This document shows, one piece after another, positions 35,215 to 43,343 of a DNA stretch of 64,000 nucleotides. The notes under the pieces are model-generated. The model searched no databases. It saw nothing but the letters and a program-made list of their open reading frames with translations, and was not told the origin of the DNA. Source of the stretch: Pyxidicoccus sp. MSG2 (lineage in GTDB: Bacteria > Myxococcota > Myxococcia > Myxococcales > Myxococcaceae). The DNA lies in contig NZ_JAPNKC010000001.1 of the NCBI RefSeq assembly GCF_026626705.1, positions 3,472,001-3,536,000 on the forward strand, given 5' to 3'. A program made the translations under genes and the position numbers. How positions within the stretch are numbered: the stretch's first letter is position 1; the number at the start of each line of letters is the position of its first letter.

Positions 35215-35272
35215 GCCGCCTGCACGAGATGCCGGGGAGCTTGCCCCGGGCCGATGCTGGTAGCCTCCGGTC

Positions 35273-36058
35273 ATGCTCCTCGCGCAGATCTCCGACCTGC
35301 ACATCAGCACTCCCGACTCGGACGTGGAACGCACCTCCGACAGCTCCCCGTTCCTGGAGCGCGCGGTCCAGCACCTGTGTCGCCTGGAGCCACGCCCGGA
35401 TGCGGTGCTGATAACGGGAGACCTCGTCCACGACGGACATCCCGAGGAGTACGTCCGGCTCGCGGCCCTGCTGAAGCCGCTGCCCATGCCCTGGTTCGTC
35501 ATCCCCGGCAACCACGATGACAGGGAGCACCTGCGGGCCGCCTTCGGGCACCTCGGCTACCTGCCCGCGAAGGGCTTCCTCCACTACGTGGTGGAGCAGG
35601 GCCCGCTGCGGCTCATCGGCCTGGACACGCATGTGCCGGGCAAGCCGGGCGGGCTGTTGTGCGGCGAGCGGCTGGCGTGGCTCGACGCGCGCCTCGCCGA
35701 GGCCCCGAAGCAGCCGACGCTGGTGTTCATGCACCACCCGCCATTCCTCACCGGCGTGCGCGTCATGGATGGAATGGGGCTGGAGGGCGCGGGCGCGCTG
35801 GCCGAGGTGATTGGCCGCCATCCGCAGGTCGAGCGCGTCCTGTGCGGCCACCTGCACCGGCCCATCGTGAAGCGCTTCGCGGGCACGGTGGCCAGCACCT
35901 GCCCGAGCACCATGCTCCAGCTGGTGCTCGACCTGAAAGTCCCCGGTGGCCTCTCCATGGTCCGCGAGCCGCCCGCCTGCCAGTTGCACCTGTGGAGCGA
36001 GTCCTCGGGGCTCGTGACGCACACGAGCTACATCGACGACTTCCGGTCCCGCGCATGA
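35273..36058 (+). CDS. Calcineurin-like phosphodiesterase, CpdA type
   Basis: A 261-residue class III metallophosphoesterase. All five motifs are visible: D8-x-H10 (ISDLHI), ITGDLVHDG, PGNHDD, MHHPPF and CGHLHRP. The closest known architecture is the cAMP phosphodiesterase CpdA/Icc group. It would hydrolyse cyclic nucleotides or other phosphodiesters in the cytoplasm with a di-metal centre. It is 40 bp upstream of a histidine kinase gene, so phosphodiesterase, kinase and regulator may form one operon. Substrate cannot be fixed from sequence. Confidence 0.9.
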   Translation: MLLAQISDLHISTPDSDVERTSDSSPFLERAVQHLCRLEPRPDAVLITGDLVHDGHPEEYVRLAALLKPLPMPWFVIPGNHDDREHLRAAFGHLGYLPAKGFLHYVVEQGPLRLIGLDTHVPGKPGGLLCGERLAWLDARLAEAPKQPTLVFMHHPPFLTGVRVMDGMGLEGAGALAEVIGRHPQVERVLCGHLHRPIVKRFAGTVASTCPSTMLQLVLDLKVPGGLSMVREPPACQLHLWSESSGLVTHTSYIDDFRSRA

Positions 36059-36098
36059 AGCCGCTGTCGTCGCACTTCACGGCGTACGGGAGCACCGC

Positions 36099-37628
36099 AT
36101 GACGGGCGCGATGGGGCTCAGCCTGGTGGCGTGCGTGGGGCTCCTCGCGCTGGCGGGAATCGCGCTCTCACGCGTGGGGCGCAGTCCGCTGGCGCTGCCG
36201 CTGTCGCTGCTGTCCATCACCCTGGCCACGTGGAACTTCTCCGGCTTCGCGCTGGAGCGCTCGGGCGACCCGGGCTGGCCGCTGGTGGGCTTCGCCGCGG
36301 GGCTGATGACGGTGCCCTGCACGCTGCACTTCATCCTGTCCTTCGTGGGAAGCCGGCGGCGCTTCGCGTGGGCCATGTTCGGCACCTACGCCGTCTCCAG
36401 CGCCCTGGGCATGGCGATGATTGCGGGACTGGGCGCCCCCTCGCTGGCGGAGCGCCTGCTCACGCAGCGCTTCGGCCTCATCGTGACGGCGCTGGTGGGG
36501 CCGCCGCTCGCCGGAGGCTTCGCGCTGCTGGTGCTGCACCTGCGCCGGGCACAGCACGCGGACGAGCGGGCGAGAGCAGGGCTGGTGCTGCTGGGGCTGA
36601 CGCTGCTGGTGGCGCTGCTGTTGACGGAGCTGGCGGCGGAGCTGGGGCTCGAGGTTCCCCGGCTGGGCAACCTGGGCACGCTGCTGGGCGTACCGGTGAT
36701 GGCCACGGTGGCGCTGCGCTTCGGCCTTTTCGGCCGGGACGCGGGCGCGCCGCGCATGGCGCTGCACGCGGCGGTGGTGGCGGGCGCGGGCGTGCTGGCG
36801 TACCTCGCCGTCTTCCGCCTCTTCGCCGGGCAGGCCGGCACGCTGGTGGTGTGCACGACGGCCGTGACGTTCTCCCTGGTGGCCGCCACGCGCCGGGGCG
36901 TCACCGCCTTCGTCACCCGGAGCGAGCGGATGGAGCGGCTGGCCACGCTGGGCCGCTTCTCCGCGCAGATGGCGCATGACCTGAAGAACCCCATCGCCGC
37001 CATGAAGGGCGCCGCGCAGTACCTCAAGGAGGAGCACGCGCGCGGGCAGCCCTGGGACGGGCACGGGGAGTTCCTCGACCTGCTGCTGGAGCAGGTGGAG
37101 CGGCTGGACCGGGTGGTGGACACGTACCAGCGCCTCGCCCGCGTGGAGCCACTGCCCCGTCCCGTGGACCTGGGCCGACTGGTGGAGGGCGTGCTGTCGC
37201 TCCAGTCCTTCGCGAGCCCGGGCCAGGTCTCCATCGTCCGCGAGCTGACGCCGGGACTGCCGCCCTGCTCGGGGGACGAGGACCTGCTCGCCAACGTGCT
37301 GGAGAACCTGGTGCGCAACGCCTTCGAGGCGATGTCGAAGGGAGGCACCCTCACGGTGCGCACGCTGCGGGACGGCGCGGGCGTGGCGATGGAGGTGGAG
37401 GACACGGGCGAGGGCATGGACGCCCGCACCCGTGAGCGTGCCTTCGACGACTTCTTCACCACCAAGGCCACGGGCAGTGGCCTGGGACTGGCTTTCGTAC
37501 GGCGCGTGGTGGAGGCACACGGTGGAGAGGTGTCCCTGACAAGCCGGGAGGGGCACGGTACGGTGGTCCGCCTGCGACTGCCGTCAGGCGTCCGGCACCT
37601 GTCGAATGGGGAAGGAGAGGCCGCGTGA
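36099..37628 (+). CDS. Membrane sensor histidine kinase (NtrB-like)
   Basis: A 509-residue kinase. About eight membrane helices fill residues 1-265, with no obvious periplasmic domain, so it may sense something in or near the membrane. The dimerisation/phosphoacceptor box SAQMAHDLKNPIAAM has H293. N, G1 and G2 boxes follow (ENLVRNAFEAM, DTGEGMD, GSGLGLAFVRRVVEAHGG). There is no HAMP or PAS. Its stop overlaps the response regulator start (GTGA), fixing the partner. Confidence 0.93.
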   Translation: MTGAMGLSLVACVGLLALAGIALSRVGRSPLALPLSLLSITLATWNFSGFALERSGDPGWPLVGFAAGLMTVPCTLHFILSFVGSRRRFAWAMFGTYAVSSALGMAMIAGLGAPSLAERLLTQRFGLIVTALVGPPLAGGFALLVLHLRRAQHADERARAGLVLLGLTLLVALLLTELAAELGLEVPRLGNLGTLLGVPVMATVALRFGLFGRDAGAPRMALHAAVVAGAGVLAYLAVFRLFAGQAGTLVVCTTAVTFSLVAATRRGVTAFVTRSERMERLATLGRFSAQMAHDLKNPIAAMKGAAQYLKEEHARGQPWDGHGEFLDLLLEQVERLDRVVDTYQRLARVEPLPRPVDLGRLVEGVLSLQSFASPGQVSIVRELTPGLPPCSGDEDLLANVLENLVRNAFEAMSKGGTLTVRTLRDGAGVAMEVEDTGEGMDARTRERAFDDFFTTKATGSGLGLAFVRRVVEAHGGEVSLTSREGHGTVVRLRLPSGVRHLSNGEGEAA

Positions 37629-39010
37629 GCGAGCCATTGAAGGGGAACGTACTGCTGGTGGATGACGACCCGGCGGTGGCCAAGGTGTTGGGCGCGCTGC
37701 TGACGCAGGCGGGGCTGACGACGCACACCGCCCGCGACGGGCAGGAGGCGCTCGCGCTGCTGGGGCGCAAGCCCATCGACGTGGTGGTGAGCGACGTGCG
37801 CATGCCCGGCATGGACGGGATGCAGCTGCTGGGCGAAGTCTCCCGAAGCTGGCCGGACGTGCCCGTCATCCTGCTCACCGCGCACGGCACGGTGCCGCTG
37901 GCGGTGGAGGCGATGAAGGCGGGCGCGGCGGACTTCGTGCTCAAGCCGTTCGACCGGGAGGAGATTCTCTTCACGGTCCGCAAGGCGCTGCTGCGCGCGC
38001 AGGACGACACGGCGAGAGAGCCCCTCCGCGTGCCGGGCCCCTTCATCGGCCGCAGCAAGGCGATGGCGGACGTGCAGACGATGCTCGCGAAGGCGGCCAC
38101 GGGCACGGCCACGGTGCTGCTGCGAGGCGAGTCCGGCACCGGCAAGGAGCTGGCGGCGAAGGCGGTGCACGACGGCAGCCCGAGGCGCGCAGGCCCCTTC
38201 GTGAAGCTGCACTGCGCGGCGCTGCCGGACACGCTGCTGGAGAGCGAGCTGTTCGGCTACGAGAAGGGCGCATTCACGGGCGCGGCCACGCGCAAGCCCG
38301 GACGGGTGGAGCTGGCGCACGGCGGCACGCTGTTCCTGGACGAGGTGGGCGACATCCCCCTCTCCATGCAGGTGAAGCTGCTGCGAGTCATCCAGGAGCG
38401 CGAGCTGGAGCGGCTGGGCGGCACGCAGCCGGTGAAGGTCGACGTGCGCTTCGTCGCGGCGACACACCAGCCGCTGGAGGAGCTGGTGAAGGCGGGCCGC
38501 TTCCGCGAGGACCTCTTCTACCGGCTCAACGTGGTGCCGGTGGAGCTGCCGCCGCTGCGCGCGCGCCCTGAGGACATCGAGCCGCTCGCCCGTCACTTCC
38601 TGGAGGCGCACACGAAGGCCAACGGCCGGCCGCCCTTCACGCTCACCGCGGAGGGGCTGGCGGTGCTCCAGGCGCAGCCGTGGCCGGGCAACGTGCGCCA
38701 GCTCCAGAACTTCCTCGAGCGACTGGTGGTGCTGTCGGACAGTCAGGTGCTCACCGGCGAAGAGGTAACGCGCGAGCTGGCCCGCCAGCCGGGCCTGTCC
38801 CCTGCCCCCGCCGTGGCCGCGCCCTCCGCACCGTCAGGAGGCGGCACGGATTCGGGGCTCACGCTGGAGTCCCAGCGCAAGGGCATGGAGCGCCAGGCGC
38901 TGGTGGACGCGCTGAAGCGCGCGGGCGACAACCGCACGCTGGCGGCGCGGCTGCTCGGCATCAGCCGGCGCACGCTCTACAACAAGCTGGAGGAGCACGG
39001 CCTGCTGTAG
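37625..39010 (+). CDS. NtrC-family sigma-54-dependent response regulator
   Basis: A 461-residue activator with GTG start overlapping the kinase gene. The receiver domain has D13-D14 and phosphoacceptor D57 ([10 protein letters not shown]). The AAA+ domain has Walker A GESGTGKE, the sigma-54-contacting GAFTGA loop ([11 protein letters not shown]) and Walker B TLFLDE. A Fis-type helix-turn-helix closes the protein ([20 protein letters not shown]). It activates promoters read by sigma-54 RNA polymerase after phosphorylation. Targets are unknown; no clear -24/-12 element was found next to it. Convergent with the wax synthase gene 9 bp away. Confidence 0.95.
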   Translation: MSEPLKGNVLLVDDDPAVAKVLGALLTQAGLTTHTARDGQEALALLGRKPIDVVVSDVRMPGMDGMQLLGEVSRSWPDVPVILLTAHGTVPLAVEAMKAGAADFVLKPFDREEILFTVRKALLRAQDDTAREPLRVPGPFIGRSKAMADVQTMLAKAATGTATVLLRGESGTGKELAAKAVHDGSPRRAGPFVKLHCAALPDTLLESELFGYEKGAFTGAATRKPGRVELAHGGTLFLDEVGDIPLSMQVKLLRVIQERELERLGGTQPVKVDVRFVAATHQPLEELVKAGRFREDLFYRLNVVPVELPPLRARPEDIEPLARHFLEAHTKANGRPPFTLTAEGLAVLQAQPWPGNVRQLQNFLERLVVLSDSQVLTGEEVTRELARQPGLSPAPAVAAPSAPSGGGTDSGLTLESQRKGMERQALVDALKRAGDNRTLAARLLGISRRTLYNKLEEHGLL

Positions 39011-39019
39011 CCCACGCCT

Positions 39020-40435
39020 TCACCCCGGAGTCACCCCCGCCAGCGCCGCCATCTCCTCATGGAACGCGCGGATGAGCGCATGCGGGTCCGGCATCCGGGC
39101 CGCGTCCGCGGCCACGCCCACCGTCACCTGCCCCGCGTAGCTGAAGAGGCTCACCCCCAGGCCCAGGTGTCCGGCCTGGGGCACCCAGAACGTGAGCCCG
39201 CCCAGCTTCGTGCCCGCGACGGACACCGCCTCGCGCGGGCCGGGGACGTTGGTGGCCACCAGCGTGGCCTTGGAACCGAAGGCGTCCACCATCGCCCGCT
39301 CCACCGCCGCGGGCGCATACCCCAGCACCTCCAGCGCGCCGAACGTCAGCACCGCCTCCGGTGACTGCTTCACCTGCCCCATCCGCCGGGCCAGTTCGCG
39401 CAGGCGCCGCTGGGGCTCGGCGAGGTGCACCGGCAGTCGCAGGAACACCACCCCGAAGCGGTTGCCCAGCTCGCGAGGCACCGGCTCGTCCAGCGGCCGC
39501 AGATTCACGGGCACCAGCGCATGGACGTCCTCCGTCGGCGCCTGACGCGCTTCCAGGTAGCGCCGCAGCGCGCCCGTCACCGCCGTCAGCAGCACGTCGT
39601 TCACCGTGCCGCCCAACGCCCGGCCCACCGCCTTCACCTGCTCCAGCGGCACCGGGTCCGACCACGCCGCGAGTTTCTCCGTCCCCAGCGGCCCGCGCAG
39701 CGGCGTGTGCGGGTCCGGAGGAATCACCAGCAGCTTCCCCAGCGCCGCAGCGCCCCGGGCCCCCTGGCGCACCAGGTCTCCCGCGAGGATGGGCTCCGCC
39801 GCCAATTCCGCGCCCTTCTTCAGCACCGTCCTCGCCGTGCCCGCCACCAACCGCGCCCCGCGCATCCACCGCGCCAGCCCGCTCGACGACGCACGCCGCG
39901 GCTCGCGCAACTCCGCCGCCACGCCCTGCTCCGCCCCCTCGGTATCGGTGAGCGTCAGCAGCACCCGCGCCAGCGCAATCCCATCCGCGAGGCAGTGGTG
40001 CAGGCGGCACAGCAGCACGTCTCCGCCATCCGCGCCCTCCAGCACGTGGAACTGCCACAGCGGCCGCGAGCGCTCCAGGGGCGTGCTCATCCACTGCCCC
40101 ACCAGCGTCTCCAGCGCGGCGCGGTCTCCCGGCGCTGGCACCGTCAGGCGCGGCAGGTGCGCGTCCAGGTCCAGCCCGGCCATGTCCTCCCAGTACGGAG
40201 CGGCCAGCCGCCCCAGCACCACGCGCTGGCGGAAGCGCGGGTAGCGCTCCACCAATCGCTCACGCACCACCGCGCGGAGCCGCTCGAAGTCCAACCGGCC
40301 CTCGAACCAGAGCACGGCGGTAATCATCATCAGGTTGGCGGGTTCCTCCATGTGGAACCACAGCGCATCCACGCTCGCCATCCGCTCCTGCGCCGCCATG
40401 GCTCCACGTCCCTCCGGGTGTGCCGGACTGCTCAT
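39020..40435 (-). CDS. Wax ester synthase / diacylglycerol acyltransferase (WS/DGAT)
   Basis: A 471-residue member of the bacterial WS/DGAT family. The catalytic HHxxxDG motif is H146-H-C-L-A-D-G. The N-terminus MASVDALWFHMEEPANLM and the later NVPGPREAVSVAG segment are family marks. It would esterify acyl-CoA to fatty alcohols or diacylglycerol, making wax esters or triacylglycerol for lipid bodies, which myxobacteria accumulate before development. It begins 4 bp after a zinc-finger membrane protein gene, probably in one transcript. Two further Met codons lie within the first 20 residues. Confidence 0.93.
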   Translation of the reverse strand: MSSPAHPEGRGAMAAQERMASVDALWFHMEEPANLMMITAVLWFEGRLDFERLRAVVRERLVERYPRFRQRVVLGRLAAPYWEDMAGLDLDAHLPRLTVPAPGDRAALETLVGQWMSTPLERSRPLWQFHVLEGADGGDVLLCRLHHCLADGIALARVLLTLTDTEGAEQGVAAELREPRRASSSGLARWMRGARLVAGTARTVLKKGAELAAEPILAGDLVRQGARGAAALGKLLVIPPDPHTPLRGPLGTEKLAAWSDPVPLEQVKAVGRALGGTVNDVLLTAVTGALRRYLEARQAPTEDVHALVPVNLRPLDEPVPRELGNRFGVVFLRLPVHLAEPQRRLRELARRMGQVKQSPEAVLTFGALEVLGYAPAAVERAMVDAFGSKATLVATNVPGPREAVSVAGTKLGGLTFWVPQAGHLGLGVSLFSYAGQVTVGVAADAARMPDPHALIRAFHEEMAALAGVTPG

Positions 40436-40439
40436 GGAC

Positions 40440-41237
40440 TCAGTGATTGAGCATCATGCTCAACATGAAGCCGCCCCAGGCCAGCGTGCCCAGTGCGCCA
40501 AGGATGATGCCCGCGATGGCCTGCCCCTTCCTCCCGATGGGAGGCGTCGCATCCGGGTTCACCCTCCGCAGTCCGATGATGGAGCAGATGAGCGCGAGGA
40601 CGCCGACGCCAGGAATGAAGCTCAGCACGCCCAACATGACGCCCGCGCGCGCCATCGTGTTGTTCATGTAGAGGTCCCACGCCGTCTTCAGCGCCCCGGC
40701 CGGAACCTCCAGCTTGAAGAAGAGCTTGTTACGGGTGTCGTTGTAGATGGCGATGGTGACGAGCAACGGGATGATGCCGCGGGCCAGCGCCGACGGGGCG
40801 CCCCCCGCCATCCCCAGCGCCATGGAAGCAATGGGCACGCCGATGATGGCCGTGCGGGCCCAGGGGATGCCCAGCCAGAAGCAGGCCCCCACCACGCCCG
40901 CCACGAGCCCGAAGACACCGAAGACAATCGCCTCCTCGGTCACACCCGACGCGAAGCTGGCGAGGCCGCTGATGACGTTGAGCACCGAGCCGAAGCCCAC
41001 GAGCCAGGCCCAGGAGTCACGCTTGCCCCAATACTTCAGCCGGAAGCCCTCCAGGTAGTCCACCTCCGGGCGGACGGAGCACGCCTCGCAATAGGTCTTC
41101 CCATGCACCACCTGGCGGTCCTGCTCGCAGTAGAAGGTGCCACACCGGGCACACGTCCCCAGGGCGGGCCGGTCCGGGTGGGCATGGCAGCGGCTTCCCT
41201 CGACGTCGGGCGTGTTGGACAGCGGCTGTGCGTTCAT
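40440..41237 (-). CDS. B-box-type zinc-finger membrane protein
   Basis: From the ATG at 41237 (GGAGGGGGGA upstream) the protein has 265 residues. Residues about 16-52 form a B-box-like zinc finger (C-x-H-P ... CARCGTFYCEQD ... TYCEAC). About five membrane helices follow, the last two resembling DUF4190-type hairpins (GVLALICSIIGLRRV, IAGIILGALGTL). The soluble zinc-binding head probably faces the cytoplasm. Function is unknown. It precedes the WS/DGAT gene with a 4-bp gap, so a link with lipid metabolism is possible. Confidence 0.78.
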   Translation of the reverse strand: MNAQPLSNTPDVEGSRCHAHPDRPALGTCARCGTFYCEQDRQVVHGKTYCEACSVRPEVDYLEGFRLKYWGKRDSWAWLVGFGSVLNVISGLASFASGVTEEAIVFGVFGLVAGVVGACFWLGIPWARTAIIGVPIASMALGMAGGAPSALARGIIPLLVTIAIYNDTRNKLFFKLEVPAGALKTAWDLYMNNTMARAGVMLGVLSFIPGVGVLALICSIIGLRRVNPDATPPIGRKGQAIAGIILGALGTLAWGGFMLSMMLNH

Positions 41238-41297
41238 CGCTTCCCCCCTCCAGAGAGTCACGAGAGTTTCGCACAACCCACGGCCCGTCCGCGTCCC

Positions 41298-42107
41298 CTA
41301 CTTCTTCTCCGGCTCCGGGGGCCTGCGCTCGAACTGGAAGGTCTGCTTGCTGGCGTCATCCACCATCAGGGTGAGGAGCTCCTCCTCGATGTCCCAGCGG
41401 AACGTGCCGCCGCGGAACTTCAGCTTCTTTCGGGTGAGCGGGATGACGCGCTTGTCGCCGCACACCGGGCCCACCGCCTGCCCGTCCTTCGTGCGCAGCG
41501 TCACCCGGTCCTTGCCGGACAGCTCCACCGTGCCCCAGGCGCGGACCACCAGCTCATTGCCCCGCCCCAGCGTCGCCTCCTCCAGCGTGGTGCGCAGGAT
41601 GAAGCAGCCGCCGGGCGTCACCTGCAGCGAGCGCTCGTAGTCCGCGCGCGGCTGCGCCTCGATTCGCTCGGGCCCGCCGTCCACCTCCTCCGGCAGGCTG
41701 GCGGCGGACAGCGTCCAGATGCCCACCAGCTCCTCGGGAAGCTTCGTGGTGGAAGCGGGCAGCCCCTGGCATGGGTCCGCCCTCTCCTTTTCCGGGCTCG
41801 GGGGGGCCGGCTCGAAGGAGCGCTGGCAGGTGTTGCCACACGTGCGCTTCGCGCACTGCGTGTCGTCCGGCGCGCAGCCCGCCTTCTCCGTGCACAGCTT
41901 GAGCTGCGCCAGCGCCTTCTCGCAGTCCTCGCGCAGGCACCGGTCCACGCACTCTGCGTCGATGCACTCGGCCACGCACGCCCAGTTGGTGGCGCCGCAC
42001 ACGCCGGCCACTGTGCGCGGGCGCTCGGCGCTTGTCTGGGCGGCGGCCAGCACCGCGACGCCCAGCGACAGGGACACGACGACGAGGAGGACTCGGGAAG
42101 AAGGCAT
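41298..42107 (-). CDS. Secreted Cys-rich protein of unknown function
   Basis: From the ATG at 42107 the product has 269 residues. A clear signal peptide (MPSSRVLLVVVSLSLGVAV) ends near AAAQTS. Residues about 35-100 hold about a dozen cysteines in C-x3-C and C-x4-C spacing (CVAECIDAECVDRCLREDC), probably disulfide-linked. The C-terminal 170 residues look beta-rich, with a lipocalin-like run of strands, but no motif fixes the family. The gene is 60 bp upstream of the zinc-finger membrane protein gene. An upstream Met (42128) would add seven residues. Confidence 0.68.
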   Translation of the reverse strand: MPSSRVLLVVVSLSLGVAVLAAAQTSAERPRTVAGVCGATNWACVAECIDAECVDRCLREDCEKALAQLKLCTEKAGCAPDDTQCAKRTCGNTCQRSFEPAPPSPEKERADPCQGLPASTTKLPEELVGIWTLSAASLPEEVDGGPERIEAQPRADYERSLQVTPGGCFILRTTLEEATLGRGNELVVRAWGTVELSGKDRVTLRTKDGQAVGPVCGDKRVIPLTRKKLKFRGGTFRWDIEEELLTLMVDDASKQTFQFERRPPEPEKK

Positions 42108-42191
42108 GCCTCGGTTCAAGCTAGCCACGCCCCTCCCGGCGCTCAGCCTCGCGTCTCACGGGCTGTCCACCCGCGAGCACTGGGAATGCCC

Positions 42192-43190
42192 TCAGGTGAA
42201 CTGCCAGCGCCAGGTGCGCACGTCGCCCGGGTCCACCAGCTCCAGCTCGAAGGAGAGCGTGTCGAAGCGCTCGAACTCGCGCGAGTCCACGCGCAACAGC
42301 GTCATGCCCGCGTGGTTCTGCCCGCGCAGCGGCGACACGGTGAAGGACAGCTCCGCGTCGAAGGCCACCTTGTAGAAGAGGCAGAAGCCGTCCACCCGGC
42401 CCTCGTCCACCACCGGCCGCTCGTAGCGCACGCGGTGCGGCAGGCCGTCCGCGGCCATCGTCTCCAGATCGAAGGCGAAGGCGGGCTCCGGGTCGCACAG
42501 GAGGTGGTCCACTTCATACGAGCGGATGACGCGCGTGAAGTAGGACGGGTTCATCGCCTCGCGCAGCGTCTGCAGGCAGCTGTAGTCCACGCTGGGGAAG
42601 CGCTGGCTCCAGATGAAGGGGATGCACGCCTCGTCGCGAAGCTGCACCGGCTCCACGAAGACCTCGAAGCGGTTGGGGAGGATGCGCCCGCCCGGCTTGA
42701 GCATGCGGGTGCGCAAATCCAACATCCTCGGCACCAGCCCCGCGTCGAAGAGGGCGTCGCCCAAAAGCTCGTGCAGCAGCACGTCCACCTTCTCCGGCGG
42801 GTGGTACTGCCACGGGTGCGAGCGCACGAAGTCGATGTGCTCCAGCCCGTTGCGCCGCGCCACCCACTGCGCCGTGTCCAGCAGCCGCGAGCCGTCCACC
42901 GCGTACAGCTTCTTCGGATGGCGGCTGGCCGCCAGGAAGGTGCGCAGCCCCGTGCCGGTGCACGCATCCATCACCACCTGCCCGGGCCGCACGTAGCGCT
43001 CGCACGCCTTCTGCCAGACCTCCACCCGCTCCGGGTCCGCCAGCGCGTGGTCCTGCGGCGCCGGGCTGGAAAGGGACAGGAAGTCCGGCGTCACGTTCCG
43101 CAGCGGGAACTGTGACACCAGCGGCAGATGGCTCAGGCGTGAACGCAGGTCCATCAATGCCTGTCGAGGCAGGTCGAGCAGATTCGGCAT
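42192..43190 (-). CDS. PRMT-like class I methyltransferase
   Basis: From the ATG at 43190 (GGGGGA upstream) the protein has 332 residues. SAM motif I is VVMDACTGTGLRTFLA, and the acidic strand-2 end is YAVDGSRLL. The segment DVLLHELLGDALFDAGL sits where protein arginine methyltransferases carry the double-E loop, and the C-terminal half has the beta-barrel character of PRMTs (ELSFTVSPLRGQNHAGMTL). Only one Glu of the double-E pair is kept, so the substrate could be different. It might modify Arg in proteins or a small molecule. Confidence 0.72.
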   Translation of the reverse strand: MPNLLDLPRQALMDLRSRLSHLPLVSQFPLRNVTPDFLSLSSPAPQDHALADPERVEVWQKACERYVRPGQVVMDACTGTGLRTFLAASRHPKKLYAVDGSRLLDTAQWVARRNGLEHIDFVRSHPWQYHPPEKVDVLLHELLGDALFDAGLVPRMLDLRTRMLKPGGRILPNRFEVFVEPVQLRDEACIPFIWSQRFPSVDYSCLQTLREAMNPSYFTRVIRSYEVDHLLCDPEPAFAFDLETMAADGLPHRVRYERPVVDEGRVDGFCLFYKVAFDAELSFTVSPLRGQNHAGMTLLRVDSREFERFDTLSFELELVDPGDVRTWRWQFT

Positions 43191-43343
43191 GGCATCCCCC
43201 CGGATGCTTGGATGTTTCGAGCCACAGACCCCGGCCGGTCCTGGCACCGGGATTTCCTACCATGCGGGACTTACCAGCCAGGGCCCATCGAGCGAAGGGG
43301 CAGGATGACTGTCCCCGTGTGAACAGGCCTCCGCCCCTCCGGC

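Noticed and set aside
43242..43260. TGGCAC followed by TTTCC as a sigma-54 promoter
   Set aside because: The invariant GC at -12 is absent and the element would point away from both flanking genes.
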